Source of the DNA: an uncultured Collinsella sp.
Lineage (GTDB): Bacteria > Actinomycetota > Coriobacteriia > Coriobacteriales > Coriobacteriaceae
Direction: 5' to 3'
Length of the DNA stretch: 64,000 bases
Assembly (NCBI GenBank): GCA_934655755.1
Contig: CAKUHA010000002.1
Span: forward strand, 248,001-312,000
Positions 9,079 through 17,914 of this stretch are shown here, piece by piece. The notes beneath the pieces were generated by a model. The model was not told the DNA's origin. It worked only from the letters and a program-made list of their open reading frames with translations, and did not search any database. Position numbers and translations under genes: made by a program. Numbering within the stretch: the stretch's first letter is position 1; the number at the start of each line of letters is the position of its first letter.

Positions 9079-10218
9079 TTACGCTGCGGTCCGTTTTGGA
9101 AGGGTCGTGAGCATGGTAGTCCCGTTCTTGGAACTCGCTTCGACCTCGACCGTGCCGTCGTGCAGCGCTGCAATCTCCCAAACAAGCGCTAGCCCGAGTC
9201 CTGCGCCGCCGTATGCCCTGCTGCGGGATTTATCCAGGCGAAAGAACGGCTGGAAGATGCTCTCACGGTACTGCTTGGGTATTCCCGGGCCCCGATCCTC
9301 GACTCGCAGGAACACGTGGCTGTCGTCGCCGCAGATGGAGACGTTGACAGTCGAGCTGGGGCGGCTGTAACGGATGGCATTTTCGACCAAGTTAAACACC
9401 AACCGATAGAGGAGCGTATCGCTTCCGATTATCAAAGCGCCTCCACTGCAATTGAGGACGATGTCTTTATGCTCGGCAAGTGGCGCAAGGTCGGTGAGGA
9501 CTTCTTCGGACAAGGGGCCAAGTTCGACATGGTCCTCGCAAGGAACGCTGCGGAGCTCACTCATCTCGAGCAACACCTTGGTCATCCGCGACATCCGCTC
9601 AGTTTGTTCTTGTAGCAGGCCGAGTAGCTCGGCTGTTTCGGGTTGCAAACCGGAGTGCTCGGAGATGAATAGTTCAATCTGTGCCTGCATAAGGGCGAGC
9701 GGGGTGCGCAGCTCGTGTGCGGCGTTGCCGGTAAACTGACGCTGTGCAGAGAACCCTTCGCCAAGACGGGCGATCATGTCGTTGAATGAGGCGCTGCATC
9801 GCTGTAGCTCGGTGGGTACATCTTTGCTGAGCTTAATTTCGCTTAGGTTGTCAGGCTGCACGCGCTCAACCTGGGCTGCAAAAGCCCGTAGCGGTTTAAG
9901 TGCACGGCCGCTCACAAAGTATGCCAGCACGCCGCCAAGTAGCGTGACTCCAGCCGTGATGCACCAGGCTGTTGCGCTAAAAGATTCCTGTGCGTCGTTT
10001 ACGACGATCGTGACCTCGTCATCGAGGGCTGTTTTTGTTGGGTCAAACGCCTGGGGCGAATCCACACCGGCAGCGTTAAAGGCCGAGATGTCGCTGCCGA
10101 TGGCATCCATGTAGCGCATGCCCGTATAGCCGACCAAGCAGTTCGTTAGCACGCACGCCGCGCACGTTAGCAGTGCCGTCATGATCGTTATGCGCCATTG
10201 CAGCGAAAGCCTTTTCAT
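9079..10218 (-). CDS. Sensor histidine kinase
   Basis: A 379-residue membrane kinase. TM1 is at about residues 11-31, an extracytoplasmic sensor of about 50 residues follows, and TM2 is at about 83-104, then HAMP. The H-box (AAHELRTPLALMQ) places the phospho-acceptor at His168. The N-box (LVENAIRYS), G1 (DRGPGIP) and G2 (GGAGLGLALV) are intact. Its ATG overlaps the response-regulator stop by four bases (ATGA), so the pair is translationally coupled with the regulator first. It belongs to the OmpR-partner class. The signal is unknown; the divergent thiol/4Fe-4S cluster 70 bases from the regulator start is a plausible target. Confidence 0.92.
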   Translation of the reverse strand: MKRLSLQWRITIMTALLTCAACVLTNCLVGYTGMRYMDAIGSDISAFNAAGVDSPQAFDPTKTALDDEVTIVVNDAQESFSATAWCITAGVTLLGGVLAYFVSGRALKPLRAFAAQVERVQPDNLSEIKLSKDVPTELQRCSASFNDMIARLGEGFSAQRQFTGNAAHELRTPLALMQAQIELFISEHSGLQPETAELLGLLQEQTERMSRMTKVLLEMSELRSVPCEDHVELGPLSEEVLTDLAPLAEHKDIVLNCSGGALIIGSDTLLYRLVFNLVENAIRYSRPSSTVNVSICGDDSHVFLRVEDRGPGIPKQYRESIFQPFFRLDKSRSRAYGGAGLGLALVWEIAALHDGTVEVEASSKNGTTMLTTLPKRTAA

Positions 10219-10889
10219 TCGCTGTCCTCCATAACGTAGCCCTCTCCAATCCGATTGCGAATCGGGTCGTATCCCAAAGCACTGCGCAACTTTTTTCGGA
10301 GCGACGAGATGTGAACGCGGGTCGCGTTGCTAAAGCTGTTCACGGTGCTATCCCAGACGTGTTCGATAAGCTCCTCTTGGCTTACCGGTCGCCCCTGATT
10401 AAGCATCAAGTATTCCAGGATTCCCGTTTCCTTGCGTGTAAGAGATAGAGCCTCGCTGTCCACGGAAGCGATGCGCGCCTTGGTGTCAAAGCGGAGCTTT
10501 CCGCAGGTTAAAACTATGTCGCTTTGTGTAAAGCGTCTGAGGGTAAGGCTGCGAATCCTTGCCGCAAGCTCGTCCAGATGGAACGGCTTGGTGAGGTAAT
10601 CGTTGGCGCCGGCATCGAGTCCGGCGACTTTATCGGATACTTCGCCACGCGCGGACAGAATCAGTACCTTAGTCTCGCAGTCAGTTTTCCTAAGTTCCCT
10701 GAGTACGGTCATGCCGTCGATACGGGGAAGGTTGAGGTCGAGTACCACGAGGTCGAAGGCCTCAACGTTCAGTAGGTCGAGCGCCTCCTGTCCGTCGTGA
10801 CAGCAGTCGACGCTGTACGCCAAGTTTCGCAAACTGCGCGCGATTGCATCGCACAGCGCCCGCTCGTCCTCGACGATCAAAATTCGCAT
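10215..10889 (-). CDS. OmpR-family response regulator
   Basis: A 224-residue regulator. The receiver domain starts MRILIVEDE with the acidic pocket E7/D8, phospho-acceptor Asp51 (VVLDLNLP) and conserved Lys in YLTKPF. The C-terminal winged helix (residues about 125-222) ends RNRIGEGYVM. ATG 10889 is preferred over the upstream ATG at 10907 because AGGAG sits 6 bases before it. It forms an operon with the histidine kinase and is divergent from the CXXC/4Fe-4S/TlpA cluster. Confidence 0.92.
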   Translation of the reverse strand: MRILIVEDERALCDAIARSLRNLAYSVDCCHDGQEALDLLNVEAFDLVVLDLNLPRIDGMTVLRELRKTDCETKVLILSARGEVSDKVAGLDAGANDYLTKPFHLDELAARIRSLTLRRFTQSDIVLTCGKLRFDTKARIASVDSEALSLTRKETGILEYLMLNQGRPVSQEELIEHVWDSTVNSFSNATRVHISSLRKKLRSALGYDPIRNRIGEGYVMEDSE

Positions 10890-10979
10890 AACAGTCTCCT
10901 TGCACATTCCAAATCGCGCTTAACACGGATTTTATAGTCGATATGGTCCAATGGTCGCGTAACGAAAGGAGTGGTCAGG

Positions 10980-11126
10980 TTGTTCAAAGCGGTAAAACCC
11001 GTGGTACAGGTCGCTTTGTTGATCGTCGGAATTGCCATGGTGTGCTTTGGCGTTATGCGTGGCGAGGCGGATGCCGTGCTGGCCAAAGCGATTAGGCTGT
11101 GCTTGGAGTGTATCGGAATTGGATAA
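10980..11126 (+). CDS. CD1871A-like CXXC small membrane protein
   Basis: A 48-residue protein too short for usual ORF cut-offs. It starts at TTG 10980 with AGGAG 8 bases upstream; GTG 10971 is in frame but overlaps the ribosome site. It has one TM helix (residues about 8-25), a short RGEADAVLAKAIRL stretch and a terminal CLEC (Cys41, Cys44) followed by IGIG and stop. This matches the CD1871A family of CXXC peptides, which are typically encoded next to NapH-like 4Fe-4S proteins and TlpA lipoproteins. Its stop overlaps the next start. A role in thiol or electron transfer is inferred from context. Confidence 0.8.
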   Translation: MFKAVKPVVQVALLIVGIAMVCFGVMRGEADAVLAKAIRLCLECIGIG

Positions 11127-12021
11127 AAGAGAAAACACTGCGTCGCATGTTTTGGCCCGATTTCGCGGATTGATTCAGGCGGCGGCGACGCTCATCACCA
11201 ACATTCACCTGCCAAACTTTGCCAAAGGCGGCATCTATCAGGGCGCGGGAAAAACAGTCTGCGTACCTGGGCTTAATTGCTATTCGTGCCCCGCGGCAAC
11301 GGGTGCGTGCCCCATCGGGTCGTTCCAGTCGGTGGTAGGTTCATCCAAGTTCAACTTTTCTTACTATGTTACCGGTACGCTCATTTTGCTCGGTGTGCTG
11401 ATGGGACGCTTTGTATGCGGCTTTCTGTGCCCGTTTGGCTGGCTGCAGGAGCTGCTTCATAAGATTCCCGGCAAAAAGCTTTCCACGAAAAAGCTTAAGC
11501 CGCTCACGTACATCAAATACGTTGTGCTGCTGTTTGCCGTGGTGCTGCTGCCCGTCTTGGTGGTTAACGACGTGGGCATGGGCGACCCACTCTTTTGCAA
11601 GTACATCTGTCCGCAGGGTGTGCTCGAGGGTGCCATTCCGCTGGCAATTGCCAACGCCGGCATTCGATCTGCGCTGGGGCAGCTCTTTACCTGGAAACTT
11701 GCCGTTCTCATTGCCGTGGTAGTGCTGAGCGTTTTGTTCTACCGCCCTTTCTGCAAATGGATTTGTCCACTCGGCGCATTCTATGCGCTCATGAATAGGG
11801 TGTCCTTGTTGGGGATTCAGGTTGACGCGTGCAAATGCGTCTCGTGCGGCAAGTGCTCAAAGGTTTGTCAGATGGACGTTGATGTGGTCCGCGCGCCCAA
11901 TCATACCGAATGTATCCGGTGCGGAAAGTGCATCGGGGCCTGTCCCGTTGATGCCATCAGCTATCGCTATGGCCTGGATGTGTCGGCGGAAAAGCTTCCC
12001 TTGACCGCCGATAAAAAGTAA
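11119..12021 (+). CDS. NapH-like membrane 4Fe-4S protein
   Basis: A 300-residue membrane iron-sulfur protein. The likely start is TTG 11119, eight bases inside the preceding gene, with GGAG 10 bases upstream; the open frame from 11032 would overlap that gene by 95 bases. Several TM helices carry Cys motifs (CYSCPAATGACP, CGFLCPFGW, CKYICPQG, CKWICPLG). The C-terminal ferredoxin domain has CKCVSCGKCSKVC and CIRCGKCIGACP, two 4Fe-4S clusters. The family (NapH, CcoG-like, YccM) passes electrons across the membrane. Between a CXXC peptide and a thioredoxin-like lipoprotein, it probably feeds reductant to extracytoplasmic thiols; that is inference. Confidence 0.9.
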   Translation: MDKRENTASHVLARFRGLIQAAATLITNIHLPNFAKGGIYQGAGKTVCVPGLNCYSCPAATGACPIGSFQSVVGSSKFNFSYYVTGTLILLGVLMGRFVCGFLCPFGWLQELLHKIPGKKLSTKKLKPLTYIKYVVLLFAVVLLPVLVVNDVGMGDPLFCKYICPQGVLEGAIPLAIANAGIRSALGQLFTWKLAVLIAVVVLSVLFYRPFCKWICPLGAFYALMNRVSLLGIQVDACKCVSCGKCSKVCQMDVDVVRAPNHTECIRCGKCIGACPVDAISYRYGLDVSAEKLPLTADKK

Positions 12022-12051
12022 AACAAGCTTCGACAAAACGGAGGAATGACC

Positions 12052-13014
12052 ATGAAGCTTTCTAAGATTGCGGCCCTGTTTATGGTGCCGGTGCTGGCTC
12101 TGTGTCTTGTGGCGTGTTCGGCGCCCGGTGGCAACGCGAGCGAATCTACGGGCTCCGATCCTAAGATCGCGGAGCTCATTGCGCAAGAGCCGGCCAACGC
12201 CGACGAGGCCGCCGAGCTGTATGCGAAGCTCATGCAGAAGGAGAACGATATCCTTTCGAGCGATAATGCGCTGTGGGAAAAGGTATTCAATGCAGCAAAT
12301 AAAGAGTCGACAATGATTGAGGACGGCAGCAATTACGGCGATTTCCTGCTCAAGACCATCGACGGCGCCAAGGACGAGTTCACGGCGGATGAGCTTAAGA
12401 CGCTCAAGGCTGGTGCGCAGCAGATCAAGGAGATCGAGGACAAGCTCGAGAGCTTGGAGAAGGAGTTTCCCGGATGCGGCAGCACGCCCGGCGAGGGGGA
12501 GAGCGTCGATGCCTCGACCGCAGGCATGACCAACGGCGAGAGCGGGGAGACGAAGTTCCCCAGCTTTAAGGGCAAAGACCTGGACGGCAACGATGTAAGC
12601 AGCGACGAGCTGTTCTCCAAAAACAAGGTGACCGTCATGAACTTTTGGTTTACCACCTGCAAGCCCTGCGTGGGCGAGCTGGGCGATCTGGAAGAGCTCA
12701 ACAAAGAGCTCGCCGCAAAGGGCGGTCAGGTCGTGGGCGTTAATTCCTTTACGCTCGATGGCAACAAAGACGAGGTGGCAGACGCCAAGGACGTACTTTC
12801 CAAGAAGGGCGTGACGTACAAGAACATCTGGTTCAAGTCGGATAGCGAGGCCGGCAAGTTCACCTCCAACTTGTACTCGTTCCCGACCACCTACGTGATC
12901 GACCAGAACGGCAACATCGTTGGAGAGCCAATCATGGGCGGCATCAACTCCGCCGAGCAGCGAGAGGCGCTCAACAAGCTGATCGATCAGGCGCTTGCTA
13001 AGAGCGAGCAGTAA
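12052..13014 (+). CDS. TlpA-like thiol-disulfide lipoprotein
   Basis: A 320-residue lipoprotein. The signal peptide has lipobox LVAC. A helical acidic region (about residues 40-140) precedes a thioredoxin fold of the TlpA/ResA type with active site CKPC at 203-206 (FWFTTCKPCVGEL), a central VVGVNSF strand and cis-Pro in SFPTTYVID. ATG 12052 is preferred over ATG 12046 because GGAGG lies 7 bases upstream of it. It is the third gene of the CXXC/4Fe-4S/TlpA unit and the probable extracytoplasmic thiol end of that chain. Confidence 0.9.
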   Translation: MKLSKIAALFMVPVLALCLVACSAPGGNASESTGSDPKIAELIAQEPANADEAAELYAKLMQKENDILSSDNALWEKVFNAANKESTMIEDGSNYGDFLLKTIDGAKDEFTADELKTLKAGAQQIKEIEDKLESLEKEFPGCGSTPGEGESVDASTAGMTNGESGETKFPSFKGKDLDGNDVSSDELFSKNKVTVMNFWFTTCKPCVGELGDLEELNKELAAKGGQVVGVNSFTLDGNKDEVADAKDVLSKKGVTYKNIWFKSDSEAGKFTSNLYSFPTTYVIDQNGNIVGEPIMGGINSAEQREALNKLIDQALAKSEQ

Positions 13015-13021
13015 GTCCGAA

Positions 13022-13050
13022 TGTGACAAAGGGACAGTCCCTTTGTCACA
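13022..13050. repeat. GGGAC-core palindrome, TGTGACAAA arms (copy 1)
   Basis: A perfect palindrome: TGTGACAAAGGGAC and its complement around one base. The same arms recur at 16487, 17871, 54655 and 55911, always between genes. It lies 7 bases after the TlpA-like gene stop. Confidence 0.85.
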
Positions 13051-13066
13051 CCGTCGATGTTATGTG

Positions 13067-13107
13067 CGGGATGGTGCGCCACGTGGCGTGCCATCCCGTT
13101 CGTTTTT
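13067..13107 (+). terminator. Rho-independent terminator
   Basis: CGGGATGGTGCGCC pairs with GGCGTGCCATCCCG (two G-T wobbles) around ACGT and is followed by TTCGTTTTTT. It ends the CXXC/4Fe-4S/TlpA unit. Confidence 0.85.
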
Positions 13108-13231
13108 TGGCGCGCTTCGTTACATTCCTCACTGGTGCCGGCAAAAAATGGGGATAGAGTAGGACAAACGCGTCGAATACGAACGGCGGGGGAGAGCGGG
13201 CAGGGTGCCTGCGCGGGAGAGGTTGCCGTCC

Positions 13232-16200
13232 ATGCTGGAGCTCAAAGGAATTTGCAAAAGGTACACTACGCAGTCGTTTACGCAGGTGGCGCTCGACAAC
13301 GTAAGCCTGTCTTTTCGCGATAACGAGTTCGTGGCCATTCTGGGTCCCTCGGGCTCGGGTAAAACTACGATGCTCAACGTTATTGGCGGACTCGACCACT
13401 TTGACTCGGGTGATCTGCTCATCGACGGCATTTCGACCAAGGACTTTCGCGATCGCGATTGGGATGCCTATCGCAACAACCGCATCGGCTTTGTGTTCCA
13501 GAGCTATAACCTCATTCCGCATCAGACTATTTTGGAAAACGTGGAGCTGGCGCTTACGCTCACGGGCGTGGGTCATGCCGAGCGCCGCCAGCGTGCGCGC
13601 GAGGCGTTGGAGAAAGTCGGCCTGGGCGAGCACATTAACAAGCGCCCGAGCCAGCTATCGGGCGGACAGATGCAGCGCGTGGCTATTGCCCGTGCCCTGA
13701 TCAACGATCCCGAGATTGTGCTGGCTGACGAGCCGACCGGTGCTTTGGATTCAACGACATCCGTACAGGTCATGGATCTGCTCAAGGACGTTGCGCGCGA
13801 CCGTCTGGTCATCATGGTCACGCACAATCCTGAGTTGGCGTACCAGTACGCCACGCGCATCGTCAACTTGGCGGACGGCAAGATCACCGACGATTCCGAC
13901 CCCTTTGATGTAGTAAAGGCCGCACGTCGCGAGGCTAAGCCTACGCGCAAAACCTCGATGAGCTTTGTGACAGCGCTGGGGCTTTCTGCCCGAAACCTCA
14001 TGACCAAAAAGGGTCGCACGGCCATGACGGCCTTTGCGGGCTCGATTGGCATTATCGGTATCGCGGCGATTCTGGCGCTGTCCAACGGCGTAAACGACTA
14101 CATCAAAAAGGTCGAGGAGGATACGCTTTCGAGCTATCCGCTCACCATTTCCAAGCAGGATTACGACCTGTCGTCCATGATGGGCGGAGAGGGGGCCACG
14201 GACGTCGATGCGTCCAAGAACGAGGGTTCGTCCGACGACGGTGCCGACGGCAAGGCCCAGGGGACCGATAAGATCCCTGTGGTCACGGCCGTAAAGGATA
14301 TGTTTGCGAGCGTTAAGTCCAACGACATGACGAGCTTTAAGGCATGGCTCGATGCCGGTGGCGACGGCATCGATAAAGAGGTCAATGCCATTCAGTACAG
14401 CTACGGCGTGACGCCAGTTGTGTATCGCGCGGGCAAGGGAGACGAGAAGCCCGTGCGCCTGGTGCCCAATGCGATGACCGAGGCTATGAGCGGCGGCGCG
14501 AGCTCGGCGGCGACGGTGAGTATGGACTCTATGGGCACTTCGGTCTTTAACGAGATGATTGACGACCAGAGCTTGCTCGACAGTCAGTATGACGTGGTCG
14601 CTGGCCATTGGCCTACGTCTGCCAACGAGGCGGTGATGGTGCTTTCGAGCCGCGGCACGGTGGGCGACTACACGCTCTACAGCATTGGCGCGCTGGATAT
14701 CGATGAGCTCAACGACCTGGTCAACAGTGCCATGACGGCCGACGGCGAGGTCAAAACGCCGCAGGCCACTGCCGACTTTACGTACGAGGACGCGCTGTCA
14801 ACGACGTTTAAGGTGCTGTCGCCGGTCGATGCGTATCGCAAAAACGAAGAGACCGGCATGTGGACTGACATGTCTGGCGACGCCGACTTTATGACGGCCA
14901 AGGTTGCCGACGGCATTGACGTGCGTATTGTGGGCGTGGTGCGACCTAACGAGACGGCCAATGCGAGTGCATTGTCTCCGGGCATTGCCTATACGCATGC
15001 ACTGACTCGCCAGCTTATGGAGCGTGCCGCCGATTCGCAGATTGTGCAAGAGCAACTTGCCCATCCCGAGACGGATGTCTTTACGGGCAAGTCTTTCGAT
15101 GAACTGCAGGGCGAGGCAAAACAGGGCGTGGATCTGGGCAGCATGTTCAGTGTGGACGAGGCGGCGCTCAAGAGCGCGTTCTCGTTTGATACGTCTGCAC
15201 TCTCGGGTGCGGCTGGCGGTATGGACTTGTCGGGTATCGACTTATCCGGGCTGGACATTGACCTTTCGGGCGTTGGTAAGGACATCGACTTCAGCGACAT
15301 CATGGCCAAAGCGCCAACCCCAGATTTCTCGGGCATCTTTGACGGTCTGGAACTCACACCCGAGCAAATGCAGCAGGTGGGAACACTAGCCAACCAGCTG
15401 TTTGAGGGCTTTATGCAGTCCGATCAGTTTAAGGCCCTGACGCCCGAGGACCTTAAGGACGCATCGAAGCTCGCCTCCGCGTTCTCGGCATATCTCGAAA
15501 ACGATACCGCGGCGCAGCAGTGCTTGGCCCAGCTCAAGGCGCTGGGTGGCGACGCTCTTGCCGAGCGCCTGCAGCAAGCCATGACCGATTACGTGCAAAA
15601 GCAGCTGGCTCCTTACTTGCAGCAGGCTATGGACCAGGTAATGAAGACAATTAGCGACCAGATCGCGACGACCGTGTCGTCACAGCTCAAAGCGGGCGCG
15701 GCGGGACTCATGGCCCAGATGGCCACTCAGATGTCTTCGAGCTTCGCCAACTTGGCAAGCGCCATGCGTGTGGACGCCAGCGCCTTTGCCAATGCCATTC
15801 ACTTCAACATGGATGCCGAGGACCTGAGCTCGCTCATGATGAGCTATGCCAAGGCGTCGCAGCTCACCTACGACAACAACCTGACCACGTTGGGTTACGC
15901 CGATGAGGCCGACCCCATCTCGGTCAAAATCTTCCCGCGCGACTTTGAGGCCAAGGAACGCGTGCTCGACCATATCGATGCGTACAACGAGCAGGTTAAG
16001 GCTGCCGGGCACGATGAACAGGCCATCTCGTATACCGACTACATGGGCATCATCATGGGCTCGGTGACCGATATCGTAAACACTATCAGCTTGGTGCTCA
16101 TCGCGTTCGTGAGCATCAGCCTGGTCGTGAGCTCCATCATGATCGGTATCATCACCTACATCAGCGTGCTGGAGCGCAAAAAGGAGATCGGCATCCTGCG

Positions 16201-16486
16201 CGCGATTGGTGCATCGAAGCGCAACGTGGCAAACGTGTTCAATGCCGAGACCTTTATCGAAGGTCTTATCGCTGGTGTTTTTGCCATCGTTGTCGTGGTG
16301 CTCGTGAGCTTCCCGGTCAATGCTTGGGCTCTTGCGACCAAGCAAGTACCCAACCTGATGAGCCTTCCAGTGCAAGATGCACTGGTGCTCATCGCGATCT
16401 CGGTGGTGCTGACGGTCGTCGCCGGCCTGCTGCCAGCCCGCAGCGCATCCAAGAAAGACCCCGTGGAGGCCCTGCGCTCGGAATAA
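13232..16486 (+). CDS. MacB-like fused ABC transporter with large ectodomain
   Basis: A 1084-residue protein joining an ABC ATPase (Walker A GPSGSGKTT about residues 39-47, signature LSGGQMQR, Walker B VLADEPTG) to a MacB/FtsX-type permease. One TM is at about 265-290, then about 650 extracytoplasmic residues, then three C-terminal TMs from about 945, the last ending LLPARSASKKDPVEALRSE. The ectodomain includes a stretch of LSG(I/L)D-like repeats near 15215-15300 and long Gln/Ala helices. ATG 13232 follows GGGAGAGG by 9 bases; GTG 13205 is less likely. Type VII ABC proteins of this layout export peptides or couple to envelope processes. The substrate is unknown. Confidence 0.9.
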   Translation: MLELKGICKRYTTQSFTQVALDNVSLSFRDNEFVAILGPSGSGKTTMLNVIGGLDHFDSGDLLIDGISTKDFRDRDWDAYRNNRIGFVFQSYNLIPHQTILENVELALTLTGVGHAERRQRAREALEKVGLGEHINKRPSQLSGGQMQRVAIARALINDPEIVLADEPTGALDSTTSVQVMDLLKDVARDRLVIMVTHNPELAYQYATRIVNLADGKITDDSDPFDVVKAARREAKPTRKTSMSFVTALGLSARNLMTKKGRTAMTAFAGSIGIIGIAAILALSNGVNDYIKKVEEDTLSSYPLTISKQDYDLSSMMGGEGATDVDASKNEGSSDDGADGKAQGTDKIPVVTAVKDMFASVKSNDMTSFKAWLDAGGDGIDKEVNAIQYSYGVTPVVYRAGKGDEKPVRLVPNAMTEAMSGGASSAATVSMDSMGTSVFNEMIDDQSLLDSQYDVVAGHWPTSANEAVMVLSSRGTVGDYTLYSIGALDIDELNDLVNSAMTADGEVKTPQATADFTYEDALSTTFKVLSPVDAYRKNEETGMWTDMSGDADFMTAKVADGIDVRIVGVVRPNETANASALSPGIAYTHALTRQLMERAADSQIVQEQLAHPETDVFTGKSFDELQGEAKQGVDLGSMFSVDEAALKSAFSFDTSALSGAAGGMDLSGIDLSGLDIDLSGVGKDIDFSDIMAKAPTPDFSGIFDGLELTPEQMQQVGTLANQLFEGFMQSDQFKALTPEDLKDASKLASAFSAYLENDTAAQQCLAQLKALGGDALAERLQQAMTDYVQKQLAPYLQQAMDQVMKTISDQIATTVSSQLKAGAAGLMAQMATQMSSSFANLASAMRVDASAFANAIHFNMDAEDLSSLMMSYAKASQLTYDNNLTTLGYADEADPISVKIFPRDFEAKERVLDHIDAYNEQVKAAGHDEQAISYTDYMGIIMGSVTDIVNTISLVLIAFVSISLVVSSIMIGIITYISVLERKKEIGILRAIGASKRNVANVFNAETFIEGLIAGVFAIVVVVLVSFPVNAWALATKQVPNLMSLPVQDALVLIAISVVLTVVAGLLPARSASKKDPVEALRSE

Positions 16487-16516
16487 TGTGACAGAGGGAC
16501 AGTTTCTTTGGCACAT
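16487..16516. repeat. GGGAC-core palindrome, decayed (copy 2)
   Basis: TGTGACAGAGGGAC followed by AGTTTCTTTGGCACA is a diverged copy of the 13022 palindrome with several mismatches. It lies between the ABC gene stop and the convergent membrane-protein gene. Confidence 0.7.
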
Positions 16517-16530
16517 TCATCTCCCTACAC

Positions 16531-17664
16531 CTAGTTCGTTTTGCCCATCAGCGTGATGCGGATGGTTGGATGGGTGTACTCGTCAAACTCGTCCTCGGGA
16601 TCCGTGTCAAACGAGTAATACGCTTTGATAGGGTCGTCACTCGTCCTGATAGAGATTCTCTCGTAGAGCGAGCCGTTCAAAAAAGCCTGCCTGAACTCTT
16701 CGGGGAGCTTCTGCGGTGCTAGGAGCTCGGGGCTTGCGGTCTTGACGTCTATGGTTTGGACGACAGAGGAAAGCTCGCCAAGGTCGAGCTCGATACGGGC
16801 GAGGTTGTCCTCGAGGCTCGCATCGGGGTCGACCTCTGCCGCGTAACTCACTTCCGTGAGCGTCCCCTTGTTGTCAAAATCCAGGTACGTATAGGTCTTC
16901 TGGGCATCGGAGTCGCCGTCGTGCAGATAGCCGCGGACGTGGTAGCCGTAATCTTGATATCGCTCGCAGGGGTCATCGGCGGACACGTACTCGCATGAGG
17001 GCTCGAGCGCCTTGCGAGCGATGGCGATCTGCTCGGCCGCGGCCGCGGCGTTTTCTTGCATCTCGATGTTTCCCTGCGCCAGCTGTGGGATATAGGCACC
17101 GCACACGATTGCGAGGGGTAGCGCCACAAGCGCGACGATCCACTTTTTTGCACGGGGGATGGGCACGCCACAGGCCTCTGCCATGGCCTTCGCGTTGGCA
17201 AAGCTCTCGGCAAGCACGTCTGCCGCGGTGGCGACGGCGCCTGCGGCAGCGGCGACTTCTGCCGCGCCGCCCAGGTTGCGTGCAGCCTCGTTGTCGCTGT
17301 TCTTGAGCAGGCGTGCGGCGGCCTGCGTGCCAACAACGCCTGCGATCTGTGCCGAGCGGTCTTTCTCGCTCTGCTCGACGGCGAGCCGGTACTGCATTTC
17401 CTTCCACTGCTTGCCACGCATGCCAAAGCGCGGGGCGAGAGCGCAATAACAGAATATGACGAGCTCGATGGCGGTGAGCACCAAGGCGGTCATCATGCCC
17501 GTCTCTTGGAAGCCTTCGTGATGGAAGACGATGTCGTCGATCATTTCGAAGGGAATAATCGATAAGGGCAGCACGAATGCCATGGCAAGCGCCGCTCCGG
17601 CAACCTTGGGGCAGATGCAGTATCGCTGGATGCGCTTACGTTCTTGTTCGGAGAGTGCTGCCAT
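16531..17664 (-). CDS. Membrane protein of unknown function
   Basis: A 377-residue protein. Two N-terminal TMs (about residues 20-43 and 58-78) are followed by a charged segment and an Ala-rich helical region (about 105-165) with AAARLLKNSDNEAARNLGGA. A third TM is at about 175-192, and an extracytoplasmic C-terminal domain of about 185 residues is rich in acidic residues. No catalytic or binding motif was recognised. It stands alone between the palindrome copies at 16487 and 17871. Codon use matches its neighbours, so it is likely a real gene. Confidence 0.8.
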   Translation of the reverse strand: MAALSEQERKRIQRYCICPKVAGAALAMAFVLPLSIIPFEMIDDIVFHHEGFQETGMMTALVLTAIELVIFCYCALAPRFGMRGKQWKEMQYRLAVEQSEKDRSAQIAGVVGTQAAARLLKNSDNEAARNLGGAAEVAAAAGAVATAADVLAESFANAKAMAEACGVPIPRAKKWIVALVALPLAIVCGAYIPQLAQGNIEMQENAAAAAEQIAIARKALEPSCEYVSADDPCERYQDYGYHVRGYLHDGDSDAQKTYTYLDFDNKGTLTEVSYAAEVDPDASLEDNLARIELDLGELSSVVQTIDVKTASPELLAPQKLPEEFRQAFLNGSLYERISIRTSDDPIKAYYSFDTDPEDEFDEYTHPTIRITLMGKTN

Positions 17665-17870
17665 GGCTGGTCCTTGGTGTCGTGGCGGTCGTTGTGGCGC
17701 GATGCCGTCATATGTGACTTAGTATAGAGAATCCCGTCATCGGTGAGCGCAGGTCATACGGCAAAAGTGCCACGACTGCCCTGGTTTAGAGCGGGTGCTC
17801 CTGCGCCCACGCGATGATGCCGCCCGATACGTATGTGTGCCAAAATAAGCACTCGTATGATGATTTGCAA

Positions 17871-17899
17871 TGTGACAAAGGGACTGTCCCTTTGTCACA
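17871..17899. repeat. GGGAC-core palindrome (copy 3)
   Basis: A perfect palindrome with TGTGACAAAGGGAC arms. It lies 15 bases before the dus start, so it falls inside the dus leader or promoter. The rest of the 17665-17914 gap shows no gene. Confidence 0.85.
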
Positions 17900-17914
17900 T
17901 TGAGTTGAGAGTGG

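Noticed and set aside
8160..9185. A 341-codon minus-strand frame opposite guaA
   Set aside because: Shadow of a highly conserved gene; composition is Ala/Gly/His/Leu-rich without any domain.
13022..13050. TGTGACAAA palindromes as simple terminators
   Set aside because: They lack T-runs, one lies just before the dus start rather than after a gene, and a true terminator follows the first copy; they were annotated as repeats instead.
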